DNA of 64,000 bases from Paraburkholderia ribeironis. Lineage in GTDB: Bacteria; Pseudomonadota; Gammaproteobacteria; Burkholderiales; Burkholderiaceae. A program made the position numbers and the translations under genes. Location: contig NZ_CYGX02000037.1 of the NCBI RefSeq assembly GCF_900019265.1, forward strand, positions 49,722-113,721, written 5' to 3'. This document shows, in pieces, positions 35,946 to 44,744 of this stretch. Position 1 is the stretch's first letter. Every line of letters starts with the position of its first letter. The notes beneath the pieces were generated by a model. That model did no database searches and had not been told where the DNA came from. It saw nothing but the letters and a program-made list of their open reading frames with translations.

Positions 35946-36349
35946 GATCCGGGCTCCCAGAATTCCAAATTGGAATGACTTGAGTGATTGTAAGTCATCG
36001 TGTTTATATTGCGGTGTGCCTATGAATACAGCGAACTGCCGTAAGGGCACGACATTTCACTGACTGTCGGCGTGATGGCGGGAATCGTGGTCGCGGTCGG
36101 CGGCTCCCTGATGCTCGCGCAACTGCTGCGTCTGTCGTCGGAGTTGCAACGCAGCCTGATGGCCCGTTCGGTGTCGGCGCCGTTCGCGTGCGCCGTCTCC
36201 GGCTTGATTTACGCGCCGAACGATCTCACGCGCGCCGGCGTGCGCCGATCGGTCCACACGCCCAACCCCGTCGCCCATTTCAGGACAGCCGACGCCAAAA
36301 ACCGGATAAGATCAACGGTTCTCACCGTTGGCCCCGCGCACTTCGCTCC
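35946..36349. other. LysR-GT2 intergenic region
   Basis: About 400 bases separate the LysR start from the GT2 start. It holds a perfect palindrome at 35962-35976 next to the LysR start and a weak small open frame (36075-36353) that runs into the GT2 start. Nothing else could be named. Confidence 0.5.
35962..35976. promoter_or_regulatory. Palindromic LysR-type operator candidate
   Basis: ATTCCAAATTGGAAT is a perfect inverted repeat (7-bp arms, one central base) about 17 bases upstream of the LysR GTG start. Its interrupted dyad of A/T-flanked arms fits LTTR sites (T-N11-A), suggesting autoregulation. It is also AT-rich against a GC-rich background. Confidence 0.55.
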
Positions 36350-36353
36350 ATGA
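36075..36353 (+). CDS. Possible small hypothetical protein upstream of GT2
   Basis: This 92-codon frame starts ATG 36075 (or GTG 36072) and reads MAGIVVAVGGSLMLAQLLRL with a hydrophobic N-terminus. Its TGA (36351-36353) overlaps the GT2 ATG (36350-36352) as ATGA, a sign of coupling. The first half has GC-rich third positions as in real genes here, the second half less so. No family is recognised and the Shine-Dalgarno is weak. It may be a decayed gene or chance. Confidence 0.28.
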   Translation: MAGIVVAVGGSLMLAQLLRLSSELQRSLMARSVSAPFACAVSGLIYAPNDLTRAGVRRSVHTPNPVAHFRTADAKNRIRSTVLTVGPAHFAP

Positions 36354-37114
36354 CGCCCATTTCGATCATCATTCCCTGCTACAACGGCGCGGCGACGCTC
36401 GCGCGTGCGCTGGAAAGTTGCCGGATCCAGCCCGCAGCGGCGCAGATCGTCGTGGTGGACGACGGCTCGACCGATGCCTCCGCGGACATCGTCGCCCACT
36501 ACGGCCGTCTCGACCCGCGCATCGGCCTGCTGCGCATGCCTTACAACGGTGGCGCGGCGCGGGCGCGCAACTGGGGCGCGCTGCATGCATCGCACGATCT
36601 GTTGGCGTTCCTCGACGCCGACGACGAATACCTGCCCGGCGCGTTGGCCGCGGCCAGCGCGTTCCTCGCGCACAATCCCACGGAAGTCTCGGTGCGGCTC
36701 GACGTCGACTACACCGGCTTTCCCGCCGAGCTTACCGCTCACCCCGACTTCGCCTTACATGCGGCGACGCTCAGCAATACGGTGCCGAGCAGCCTGATCA
36801 TCCGCCGCGCGGCCTACGCCGCACTTGGCGGCTTTCCGATGGACGACGCGTTTCGCCGCATCGGCGGTGAAGATGGCGCGTTTTCGTGGGCGCTACGCGA
36901 GATTTTCGGCAACCCGCGTCTGGACGACGTGAAGCGCGTGCGTATGCACTACCACACGGGCATCCACGCCGAACGCTTCTTCCGCGTCGCACTGGGACTG
37001 CAGATCCCGCCCCCCGCCGATGTCGCCGATGCGTTCCGCTTCTCCAGGCAGTTCCTCGACACCGCTCGGGCGGGCGTCAAGCAATTGCGCGCGGCCAGGG
37101 TGATTGATGGCTGA
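36350..37114 (+). CDS. Family 2 glycosyltransferase
   Basis: This 254-residue GT-A fold enzyme starts MTPISIIIPCYNGAATLARA. It has the nucleotide-sugar motif QIVVVDDGSTDAS (about residues 31-43) and the metal-binding acidic motif AFLDADDEY (about 84-92). LPGALAAASAFLAHNPTEVS follows. The C-terminal half (GGEDGAFSWALREIF) contains an ED motif typical of GT2 acceptor-side catalysis. Donor and acceptor are unknown. It has no glycan genes next to it; the following gene is ahcY after a long leader. Confidence 0.85.
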   Translation: MTPISIIIPCYNGAATLARALESCRIQPAAAQIVVVDDGSTDASADIVAHYGRLDPRIGLLRMPYNGGAARARNWGALHASHDLLAFLDADDEYLPGALAAASAFLAHNPTEVSVRLDVDYTGFPAELTAHPDFALHAATLSNTVPSSLIIRRAAYAALGGFPMDDAFRRIGGEDGAFSWALREIFGNPRLDDVKRVRMHYHTGIHAERFFRVALGLQIPPPADVADAFRFSRQFLDTARAGVKQLRAARVIDG

Positions 37115-37140
37115 CGCCTGCCGCACAGGTTGCTCCGCAT

Positions 37141-37172
37141 AACGCGGCGTAAAAAGAACGCGGCGTAAAAAG
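37141..37172. repeat. Perfect 16-bp tandem duplication
   Basis: AACGCGGCGTAAAAAG occurs twice head to tail at 37141-37156 and 37157-37172 in the gap between the glycosyltransferase and ahcY. No function is evident. Confidence 0.9.
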
Positions 37173-37283
37173 CGCTGCATAAGCGTCAGCCAATCACCGC
37201 GAGACGCCCGGTCGCGGCCGGTCTCCACCCGCCGAATCCCGCCGCTTCGAAAATCCGATCCACGCCCCGAAGCCATCTCGATT

Positions 37284-37292
37284 TGCTACAAT
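37284..37292 (+). promoter_or_regulatory. Extended -10 promoter of ahcY
   Basis: TGC directly before TACAAT (37287-37292) forms an extended -10 element. No good -35 is visible, as is usual for this class. A start point near 37299 would place the SAH riboswitch at the 5' end of the mRNA. Confidence 0.6.
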
Positions 37293-37302
37293 CGCCCTTC
37301 GT

Positions 37303-37436
37303 CTTCGAGGAGCGTTGCGACGGGTACCGCGAATCCGCATATTCGCCGGCCGCCCGCCAGGCTCGAAGGCTTCAATCGGAGGGCCCGGATGCGCAAAAGC
37401 GCTGTCCTATCCACCGCATCGAACCGCGCTCACGTC
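37303..37436 (+). ncRNA. SAH riboswitch upstream of ahcY
   Basis: The conserved core matches the S-adenosylhomocysteine aptamer. P1 pairs CTTCGAG (37303-37309) with CTCGAAG (37362-37368). The 5' strand continues GAGCGTTGCGACGG, the 3' side has GCCAGGCTCG, and the pseudoknot pairs GAGCG (37310-37314) with CGCTC (37427-37431) in a GCGCTCACG context. A 58-base linker between P1 and the pseudoknot strand contains an optional helix GATGCG/CGCATC (37388-37393/37415-37420). SAH build-up turns on ahcY in known cases. Downstream, TTTCTA/TAGAAA (37440-37445/37456-37461) brackets the region just before the AAGGAGG ribosome site. Confidence 0.9.
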
Positions 37437-37471
37437 AAATTTCTAGTCAATTTCTTAGAAAGGAGGGCGTG

Positions 37472-38893
<1,422 letters not shown>

Positions 38894-38982
38894 GCACGCG
38901 GGCGAGGCATGCGCGCCTCGCTGCGTGCGTCCGGTACGCCGGGCACGCGGCCGGTCGTCACGGCATGACAGTCTGACCACGG

Positions 38983-39003
38983 GGCGGCGCGCAATGCGCC
39001 GCC
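38983..39003 (+). terminator. Hairpin in ahcY-yvlD gap, possible attenuator
   Basis: GGCGGCGC (38983-38990) and GCGCCGCC (38996-39003) form a perfect 8-bp stem with a five-base loop. A T-run (39023-39028) follows 20 bases later, too far for a classical terminator. It may reduce read-through from ahcY into the downstream genes. Confidence 0.35.
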
Positions 39004-39061
39004 TGGTTCGCCATGCCCGCCTTTTTTCGATTGACGGACATACTGCTACGAGGAGCTCTAC

Positions 39062-39415
39062 ATGACCCTGCTGCTGACCTGGCTGATCAACGCGCTCGCG
39101 CTGCTGATCATTACCTACATCGTGCCGTCGATCCACATCCGCAATTTCGGCACCGCCCTGATCGTCGCGGTGGTGCTCGGATTGATCAACACGGTGCTGC
39201 GGCCGGTGCTGATCCTGTTGACGCTGCCTGTCACGATCGTCACGCTCGGTCTCTTCATTCTGGTGGTCAATGCGCTGTGCTTCTGGCTGTGCGCGTCGCT
39301 GCTGAAGGGCTTCGAAGTGTCGGGTTTCTGGTCGGCGTTCTTCGGCTCCATTCTGTACAGCATCGTTTCGTGGCTGCTGTCCGCGCTTGTTTTTGGCAAC
39401 CGCAGTCTAGGTTGA
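39062..39415 (+). CDS. YvlD/DUF360-type (phage holin IV-like) small membrane protein
   Basis: This 117-residue protein has four strongly hydrophobic segments: LLLTWLINALALLIITYIVP, ALIVAVVLGLINTVLRPVLI, TIVTLGLFILVVNALCFWL and WSAFFGSILYSIVSWLLSAL. The pattern with NTVLRPVL and LPVTIVTLGLF is typical of the YvlD family, often labelled phage holin family. No lysis genes are nearby, so a holin role is unlikely. It lies between ahcY and metF, a pairing common in beta-proteobacteria (from memory). GAGGAGC precedes the start. Confidence 0.85.
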   Translation: MTLLLTWLINALALLIITYIVPSIHIRNFGTALIVAVVLGLINTVLRPVLILLTLPVTIVTLGLFILVVNALCFWLCASLLKGFEVSGFWSAFFGSILYSIVSWLLSALVFGNRSLG

Positions 39416-39425
39416 CCTTTTGACT

Positions 39426-40256
39426 ATGAATCCAATCGAACTTTCATTCGAATTCTTCCCGCCGAAAACGCAGGAAGCCGTCGACAAGCTGCGCGCCACG
39501 CGCGCCCAACTCGCATTGCTCAAACCGAAGTTCGTGTCCGTCACGTTCGGCGCCGGCGGCTCGACGCAACAGGGCACGCTCGATACCGTCGTCGAGATGG
39601 CGAAGGAAGGGCTCGAGGCAGCACCGCACCTGTCGTGCATCGGCTCGTCGAAAGAGAGCCTGCGCGCGATCCTCAATCAGTATCGCGCGCATGGCATTCG
39701 CCACATCGTGGCGCTGCGCGGCGATCTGCCGTCGGGCATGGGCGCAGTCGGCGAATTGCGCTATGCGTCGGAACTGGTGAGCTTTATCCGCGCCGAGTTC
39801 GGCGACTGGTTCTGGATCGAGGTGGCCGGCTATCCGGAATATCATCCGCAGTCGCGTTCGCCGCGTCACGACCTGGAAAACTTCGCCCGCAAGGTGAAGG
39901 CCGGCGCCAATTCGGCGATCACGCAATACTTCTTCAACGCGGACGCGTATTTCCGCTTCGTCGACGACGCGCGCAAGCTCGGCGTGGAAGTGCCAATCGT
40001 GCCGGGCATCATGCCGATCACGAACTTCTCGCAGCTAATGCGTTTTTCGGAGATGTGTGGCGCCGAAGTGCCGCGCTGGATTGCGCGCCGGCTGGAAAGT
40101 TTCGGCGACGACCGCGAGTCGATTCGCGCGTTCGGGCTGGACGTGGTGACGGACCTGTGCAAGCGGCTGATCGACGCAAAGGTGCCGGGCCTGCATTTCT
40201 ACACGCTGAACGGCGCCGCGGCGACCAAGGCGATTTGCGAACGGCTGGGCGTGTAG
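39426..40256 (+). CDS. metF: 5,10-methylenetetrahydrofolate reductase MetF
   Basis: The 276-residue flavoprotein reduces 5,10-methylene-THF to 5-methyl-THF for methionine synthesis. It starts MNPIELSFEFFPPKTQEAVD, with catalytic Glu in EFFPPK, then FVSVTFGAGGSTQ, HIVALRGDLPSG, WIEVAGYPEYHPQS, KAGANSAITQYFFN and PIVPGIMPITNF. ATG 39426 is preferred; a TTG two codons earlier is possible, and no strong Shine-Dalgarno is visible. It follows yvlD by 10 bases; with ahcY it forms an AdoMet/methionine cycle unit. Confidence 0.97.
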   Translation: MNPIELSFEFFPPKTQEAVDKLRATRAQLALLKPKFVSVTFGAGGSTQQGTLDTVVEMAKEGLEAAPHLSCIGSSKESLRAILNQYRAHGIRHIVALRGDLPSGMGAVGELRYASELVSFIRAEFGDWFWIEVAGYPEYHPQSRSPRHDLENFARKVKAGANSAITQYFFNADAYFRFVDDARKLGVEVPIVPGIMPITNFSQLMRFSEMCGAEVPRWIARRLESFGDDRESIRAFGLDVVTDLCKRLIDAKVPGLHFYTLNGAAATKAICERLGV

Positions 40257-40272
40257 TCCAGTGAGTCCAACA

Positions 40273-40297
40273 CCGCGCGGCTGCAACGGCCGCGCGG
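40273..40297. terminator. Hairpin between convergent metF and methyltransferase
   Basis: CCGCGCGGC (40273-40281) and GCCGCGCGG (40289-40297) form a 9-bp stem with a seven-base loop in the 42-base gap between convergent genes. There is no T-tract, so its terminator role is inferred from place and strength. Confidence 0.5.
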
Positions 40298-40298
40298 C

Positions 40299-40964
40299 CT
40301 AGTCCGCCAGCTTGCGCACGTAAAGCTGGTACAACGGTGCGGACAGCACGTCCAGCTTGCGGCAGTTCAGATTGACGAACGCGTCGATCGCGGGCTTCGG
40401 ACAGCGCAGCGGGTCTTTGCCGGTTGGCAACTGTTCCGACCACAGGTAGTCGTCGAATGCGATGACACCGCCGACCTTCAACAGCTTGAAACCGAGCACG
40501 GCATCCGCCAGTACGTCCGCCGCCTGGTGCGAACCGTCGACATACACGAAGTCGAAATAGCCCTTTTTGCCCTCGGCGATCAAACGCGCGAGGCATTCAT
40601 CCGAGTAGCCCTTGTGCACCACGACCTTGGCGCGCCCGGCATGCTGACCGGCCGACTGCGTCACGTTGTGATGAAAGCGCGACTCGACCGCAGCCATGTC
40701 GGCCGGCGAGACTCCCTCCGCCTGGTGTTCCAGGCCGCCCTCCCAACTGTCGATGCAATGCAGCTCGACCGGATGATGGGGCGCCAGTGTGTCGATCAGA
40801 TAGCACGCGCTTGCGCCTTCGTACGAGCCGATTTCGAGAATCCTGGCCGGCGCGTAACGCGCCATAAACTGATCCCACAGGCCTTTCGCGACGGTGTCGA
40901 ACCAGTTGTTGGTGAATTGATACAAGGTCATGCTGTCAATTGAGAGATCACCTGAATTGGCCAT
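40299..40964 (-). CDS. Class I SAM-dependent methyltransferase (Methyltransf_24 type)
   Basis: This 221-residue protein has the AdoMet-binding motif ARILEIGSYEGASACYLIDT (about residues 40-60) and acidic motif II in VELHCIDSWEGGLEH. The post-domain is YFDFVYVDGSHQAADVLADA and GGVIAFDDYLW. The substrate is unknown; such proteins often act on sugars or small molecules in cell-surface loci. It converges on metF and is divergent from the first dppA-like gene. Confidence 0.82.
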   Translation of the reverse strand: MANSGDLSIDSMTLYQFTNNWFDTVAKGLWDQFMARYAPARILEIGSYEGASACYLIDTLAPHHPVELHCIDSWEGGLEHQAEGVSPADMAAVESRFHHNVTQSAGQHAGRAKVVVHKGYSDECLARLIAEGKKGYFDFVYVDGSHQAADVLADAVLGFKLLKVGGVIAFDDYLWSEQLPTGKDPLRCPKPAIDAFVNLNCRKLDVLSAPLYQLYVRKLAD

Positions 40965-41039
40965 TATTGCGCATCGGCTATTTCAAAAAAGACGACGGCG
41001 GGCGTGCGCTAGCGCGTTGCGTAACGTGGTAAGTCCCTG

Positions 41040-41068
41040 TTGAAGCGCGTTTTTGGGCTGTCTATGAT
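41040..41068 (+). promoter_or_regulatory. Sigma-70 promoter for the first dppA-like gene
   Basis: TTGAAG (41040-41045), 17 bases, then TATGAT (41063-41068): 4/6 and 5/6 to consensus with ideal spacing, 38 bases before the start codon. Confidence 0.65.
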
Positions 41069-41106
41069 CGAAACGCAGCTGACCCGGCTGCTCTGCGGAG
41101 GACGAT

Positions 41107-42750
41107 ATGACAGTGTCAAACAGGCTGTTTGCGGTTTCCCGGTTCTGCCTGCCCACGCTCGCCGCCTGTGCGGTCGCCACGAGCGGCATGGCGCCCGTCG
41201 CGGCGCAAGCGGCCACGCTGCCCGACAAAACCATCGTGTTTTGTTCCGAAGGCAGTCCGGCAGGCTTCGACACCGCTCAATATACGACCAGCATCGAATT
41301 CAGCGCTGGTTCGTACACGGTCTACAACCGGCTGATCGAGTTCGTACACGGCAGCACCGATATCGAACCGGGCCTCGCGGAAAAATGGGACGTGTCGCCG
41401 GACGGCCTGACTTACACGTTCCATCTGCGCCCCGGCGTGAAATTCCAGACCACGTCGTTCTTCAAGCCGACGCGCGACTTCAACGCTGACGATGTCGTTT
41501 TCACCTATCAGCGCATGCTTGATCCCGAGCAACCGTTCCGCAAGGCGTACGCAGTGCCGTTTCCGTATTTCAACGATCTCGGGTTGGCAAAGAATATCGC
41601 GAAGATCGAGAAGGTCGATCCGTACACGGTGCGCTTCACACTGAAGGAAGTCGACGCGCCGTTCCTGCAGCAGATCGCCATGCCGTTCGCGTCGATCCTG
41701 TCGGCCGAATATGCCGATCAGCTATTGAAAGCGGGCAAGGCGTCGGACATCAATCAGTATCCGGTTGGCACCGGCCCGTTCATTTTCCGCAGCTATACGA
41801 AGGACGACACGATTCGTTTCGACGGCAATCCCGATTACTGGAAGCCGGGCGTGGTCAAGGTCAGCAAGCTGATCTTCGCGATCACCGTCGATCCGGCCGT
41901 GCGTCTGCAGAAACTGAAACGCGGCGAATGTCAGGTGATGTCGTACCCGCGTCCCGCCGATATTCCAGCGGTGAAAACCGAGGCGTCGCTGGCGATGCCG
42001 AGCCAGGTGGGTTTCAACCTCGGCTATATCGCGTACAACACCACTAAAAAGCCGCTCGACAACGTGCTGGTGCGCCGCGCGCTCGATATGTCGATCAACA
42101 AGAAGGCGATTATCGAATCGGTCTATCAGGGCGCCGGCCAGGCGGCCACCAACCCGATGCCGCCGACGCAATGGGGCTATGACAAGAACCTGAAAGACGC
42201 CCCTTACGACACCGAGAAAGCCAAAGCGCTACTGAAGCAGGCGGGTTATCCTGACGGCTTCGACCTGACGCTGTGGGCGATGCCGGTTCAACGGCCGTAT
42301 AACCCGAACGCGCGCCTGATGGCGGAAATGCTGCAGGCCGATTGGGCGAAGATCGGCGTCAAGGTGAAAATCGGCACCTATGAATGGGGCGAATATATTC
42401 GCCGAGCCCATTCGGGCGAGCATGAAGCGATGCTGATAGGCTGGACCGGCGACTACGGCGATCCCGACAACTGGCTCGGCGTATTGCTGGGCTGCGACGC
42501 GGTCAACGGCAGTAACTTTTCCAAGTGGTGCTACAAGCCTTACGACGACTTGATCAAGAAAGGCCGCGGCACGACCGATATGGCTGAGCGCACCAAGGCT
42601 TATACGCAGGCCCAGGAGATCTTCAAGGATCAGGTGCCGTTCACGCCGATCGCCCACTCCACGGTCTATCAGCCGATCAGCAAGAACATCGAGGGCTTCA
42701 AGATCGACCCGTTCGGCCCGACGCAATTCATGAATGTCGGACTGAAATAG
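41107..42750 (+). CDS. dppA: Dipeptide ABC transporter periplasmic binding protein (first copy)
   Basis: The 547-residue SBP_bac_5 protein has a Sec signal (…AACAVATSGMAPVAAQA) and mature start TLPDKTIVFCSEGSPAGFDT. Family blocks include KWDVSPDGLTYTFHLRPGVK, FKPTRDFNADDVVFTYQRML and VGTGPFIFRSYTKDDTIRFD. A DppA-like C-terminal part with two Cys (LLGCDAVNGSNFSKWCYKPY) favours dipeptide binding over oligopeptides. It is highly similar to the next gene, a tandem duplicate. A terminator follows immediately. Confidence 0.93.
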   Translation: MTVSNRLFAVSRFCLPTLAACAVATSGMAPVAAQAATLPDKTIVFCSEGSPAGFDTAQYTTSIEFSAGSYTVYNRLIEFVHGSTDIEPGLAEKWDVSPDGLTYTFHLRPGVKFQTTSFFKPTRDFNADDVVFTYQRMLDPEQPFRKAYAVPFPYFNDLGLAKNIAKIEKVDPYTVRFTLKEVDAPFLQQIAMPFASILSAEYADQLLKAGKASDINQYPVGTGPFIFRSYTKDDTIRFDGNPDYWKPGVVKVSKLIFAITVDPAVRLQKLKRGECQVMSYPRPADIPAVKTEASLAMPSQVGFNLGYIAYNTTKKPLDNVLVRRALDMSINKKAIIESVYQGAGQAATNPMPPTQWGYDKNLKDAPYDTEKAKALLKQAGYPDGFDLTLWAMPVQRPYNPNARLMAEMLQADWAKIGVKVKIGTYEWGEYIRRAHSGEHEAMLIGWTGDYGDPDNWLGVLLGCDAVNGSNFSKWCYKPYDDLIKKGRGTTDMAERTKAYTQAQEIFKDQVPFTPIAHSTVYQPISKNIEGFKIDPFGPTQFMNVGLK

Positions 42751-42752
42751 GC

Positions 42753-42770
42753 GCGGCGGGCCGCTTTTTT
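42753..42770 (+). terminator. Rho-independent terminator after first dppA-like gene
   Basis: GCGG-CGGG-CCGC (42753-42764) is followed directly by six T (42765-42770). The stem is short but GC-only and starts two bases after the stop codon of the first binding-protein gene. Confidence 0.65.
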
Positions 42771-42788
42771 GCTTGGCTCCCGCGCTAT

Positions 42789-42822
42789 AGCCGCACGCTC
42801 CGGCCCCGGCCGTCGTGCGGCT
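42789..42822. repeat. Long hairpin in the gap between the two dppA-like genes
   Basis: AGCCGCAC (42789-42796) pairs with GTGCGGCT (42815-42822). Between them CGGCC and GGCCG can pair again, giving a nearly continuous stem. There is no T-tract. It may stabilise the 3' end of the upstream message or control the downstream one. Confidence 0.6.
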
Positions 42823-42884
42823 GACTTGGTGCCGGAAGGGTGATCAAAGCGTTTCCGATCGGCAACAGAGGGAATTTCCTCCGC

Positions 42885-42914
42885 TTGTTCCCCCCAACCA
42901 AGCTCAAGTAAGAT
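42885..42914 (+). promoter_or_regulatory. Candidate promoter for the second dppA-like gene
   Basis: TTGTTC (42885-42890), 18 bases, TAAGAT (42909-42914), 43 bases before the start codon. It is a weak match but is placed after the terminator of the first copy. Confidence 0.35.
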
Positions 42915-42956
42915 CGCGCTACGCCGGCGGGAGCCGGCCCCGAACCAGGAGGAAAC

Positions 42957-44585
42957 ATGAAGCAAAACAGTCTGTTGCGTGCCGCGCGTGTTACGACGCT
43001 CGTCGCAGCTGCAGCGGCATCTCTGATGGGTGCGAACAGCGCGCGCGCTGAGATTCCGAACAAGACCCTCGTGTACTGCTCAGAAGGCAGCCCCGCGGGT
43101 TTCGATCCGGCCCAATATACGACGGGTGTCGATTTCACGGCCAACACGTTCACCGTTTATAACCGGCTCGTCGAATTCGAACGCGGCGGCACCAAGGTCG
43201 AGCCGGGTCTCGCGGAAAAGTGGGACGTCTCTTCGGATGGCAAGACCTACACGTTCCATCTGCGCCATGGCGTCAAATTCCAGACTACGTCGTTCTTCAA
43301 GCCGACCCGCGAGTTCAACGCCGACGACGTCGTGTTCACGTTCCAGCGCATGCTGGACCCGAACCAGCCGTTTCGCAAGGCCTACCCGGTGCAGTTCCCG
43401 TACTTCACCGACATGGGTCTCGACAAGCTGATCACCGGCGTCGAAAAGGTCGATCCCTATACGGTCAAGTTCACGCTGAAGGAAGTCAACGCGCCGTTCA
43501 TCCAGAATCTGGCGATGGAATACGCGTCGATCCTCTCGGCTGAATATACGGACCAGCTGCTGAAGGCCGGCAAGGCCGCCGACATCAATCAGTTCCCGGT
43601 CGGCACGGGCCCGTTCATCTTCCGCAGCTACACGAAAGACGCGACGATCCGCTTCGACGGCAATCCGGAATACTGGAAGCCGAACGCGGTGAAGATCTCG
43701 AAGCTGATCTTCTCGATCACGCCGGATGCCGGCGTGCGGGTGCAGAAGATCAAGCGCGACGAATGCCAGGTGATGAGCTATCCGCGTCCGGCCGACATCG
43801 CGCCGCTGAAGGCCGAACCGAACATCGACATGCCGTCGCAGCCGGGCTTCAACCTCGGCTACCTCGCGTACAACGTGACGCACAAGCCGCTCGACAAGGT
43901 CGAAGTGCGTGAAGCGCTCGACATGGCGATCAACAAGAAGGCGATCATCGACTCGGTTTACCAGGGCGCGGGCCAGTTGGCGACGAATCCGATGCCGCCG
44001 ACGCAGTGGTCGTTCTTCAAGGGGTTGAAGGCCGCGTCGTTCGATTCGGCCAAGGCGAAGGAGCTGCTCGCGAAGGCCGGTTTGTCGAACGGCTTCGACA
44101 TCACGCTGTGGGCGATGCCGGTGCAGCGCGCGTATAACCCGAACGCGCGTCTGATGGCCGAGATGATCCAGGCCGACTGGGCGAAGATCGGCGTGAAGGC
44201 GAAGATCGTCACGTACGAGTGGGGCGAGTACATCAAGCGCGCACACGCGGGCGAGCACGACGTATTGACGATCGGCTGGACCGGCGACAACGGCGACCCG
44301 GACAACTGGCTCGGCACGCTGCTCGGCTGCGAAGCGATCAACGGCAACAACTTCTCGAAGTGGTGCTACAAGCCGTACGACGAGCTGGTCCAGAAGGGCC
44401 GCACGACGTCCGACGTCGCCGCGCGCACGAAGATCTACGGCGAAGCGCAACAGGTCTTCGCGCAGCAGCTGCCGTTCTCGCCGGTCGCGCACTCGACTGT
44501 TTACCAGCCGGTCAGCAAGAAGGTGGTCGACATGCGCATCGAACCGCTCGGCTATGCGCGTTTCGACGGCGTCAGCATCAAGTAA
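42957..44585 (+). CDS. dppA: Dipeptide ABC transporter periplasmic binding protein (second copy)
   Basis: The 542-residue paralogue of the preceding gene has a signal ending GANSARA and mature start EIPNKTLVYCSEGSPAGFDP. The family blocks are the same (KWDVSSDGKTYTFHLRHGVK, FKPTREFNADDVVFTFQRML, LLGCEAINGNNFSKWCYKPY). Differences are spread along the protein, so the duplication is not recent and ligand range may differ. GGAGGAAAC precedes ATG 42957. A terminator stands between it and dppB, which should leave the binding protein in excess over the permease. Confidence 0.94.
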   Translation: MKQNSLLRAARVTTLVAAAAASLMGANSARAEIPNKTLVYCSEGSPAGFDPAQYTTGVDFTANTFTVYNRLVEFERGGTKVEPGLAEKWDVSSDGKTYTFHLRHGVKFQTTSFFKPTREFNADDVVFTFQRMLDPNQPFRKAYPVQFPYFTDMGLDKLITGVEKVDPYTVKFTLKEVNAPFIQNLAMEYASILSAEYTDQLLKAGKAADINQFPVGTGPFIFRSYTKDATIRFDGNPEYWKPNAVKISKLIFSITPDAGVRVQKIKRDECQVMSYPRPADIAPLKAEPNIDMPSQPGFNLGYLAYNVTHKPLDKVEVREALDMAINKKAIIDSVYQGAGQLATNPMPPTQWSFFKGLKAASFDSAKAKELLAKAGLSNGFDITLWAMPVQRAYNPNARLMAEMIQADWAKIGVKAKIVTYEWGEYIKRAHAGEHDVLTIGWTGDNGDPDNWLGTLLGCEAINGNNFSKWCYKPYDELVQKGRTTSDVAARTKIYGEAQQVFAQQLPFSPVAHSTVYQPVSKKVVDMRIEPLGYARFDGVSIK

Positions 44586-44674
44586 TTCGACAAGCAAGCC
44601 GCAACGCAAGTCGTAACGCAAGTAACGTTTACGCAGTACGCTTTTTGCACAGTTAGAAAACTGGTCGAAATGGT

Positions 44675-44718
44675 CCGGCGACCGGGGTCACGAGCCCTCG
44701 TCGCCGGTTGCGTTTTTT
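44675..44718 (+). terminator. Terminator between second dppA-like gene and dppB
   Basis: CCGGCGAC (44675-44682) and GTCGCCGG (44700-44707) form an 8-bp stem, followed by TTGCG and six T (44713-44718). It is inside the transporter operon, 27 bases before dppB, so partial read-through is likely. Confidence 0.75.
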
Positions 44719-44744
44719 CTCACCCAAGACCATAGGGACGAACC

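Noticed and set aside
39062..39415. Phage holin / prophage remnant
   Set aside because: The YvlD family is widespread in chromosomes. No endolysin, capsid or integrase is adjacent, and neighbours are ahcY and metF.
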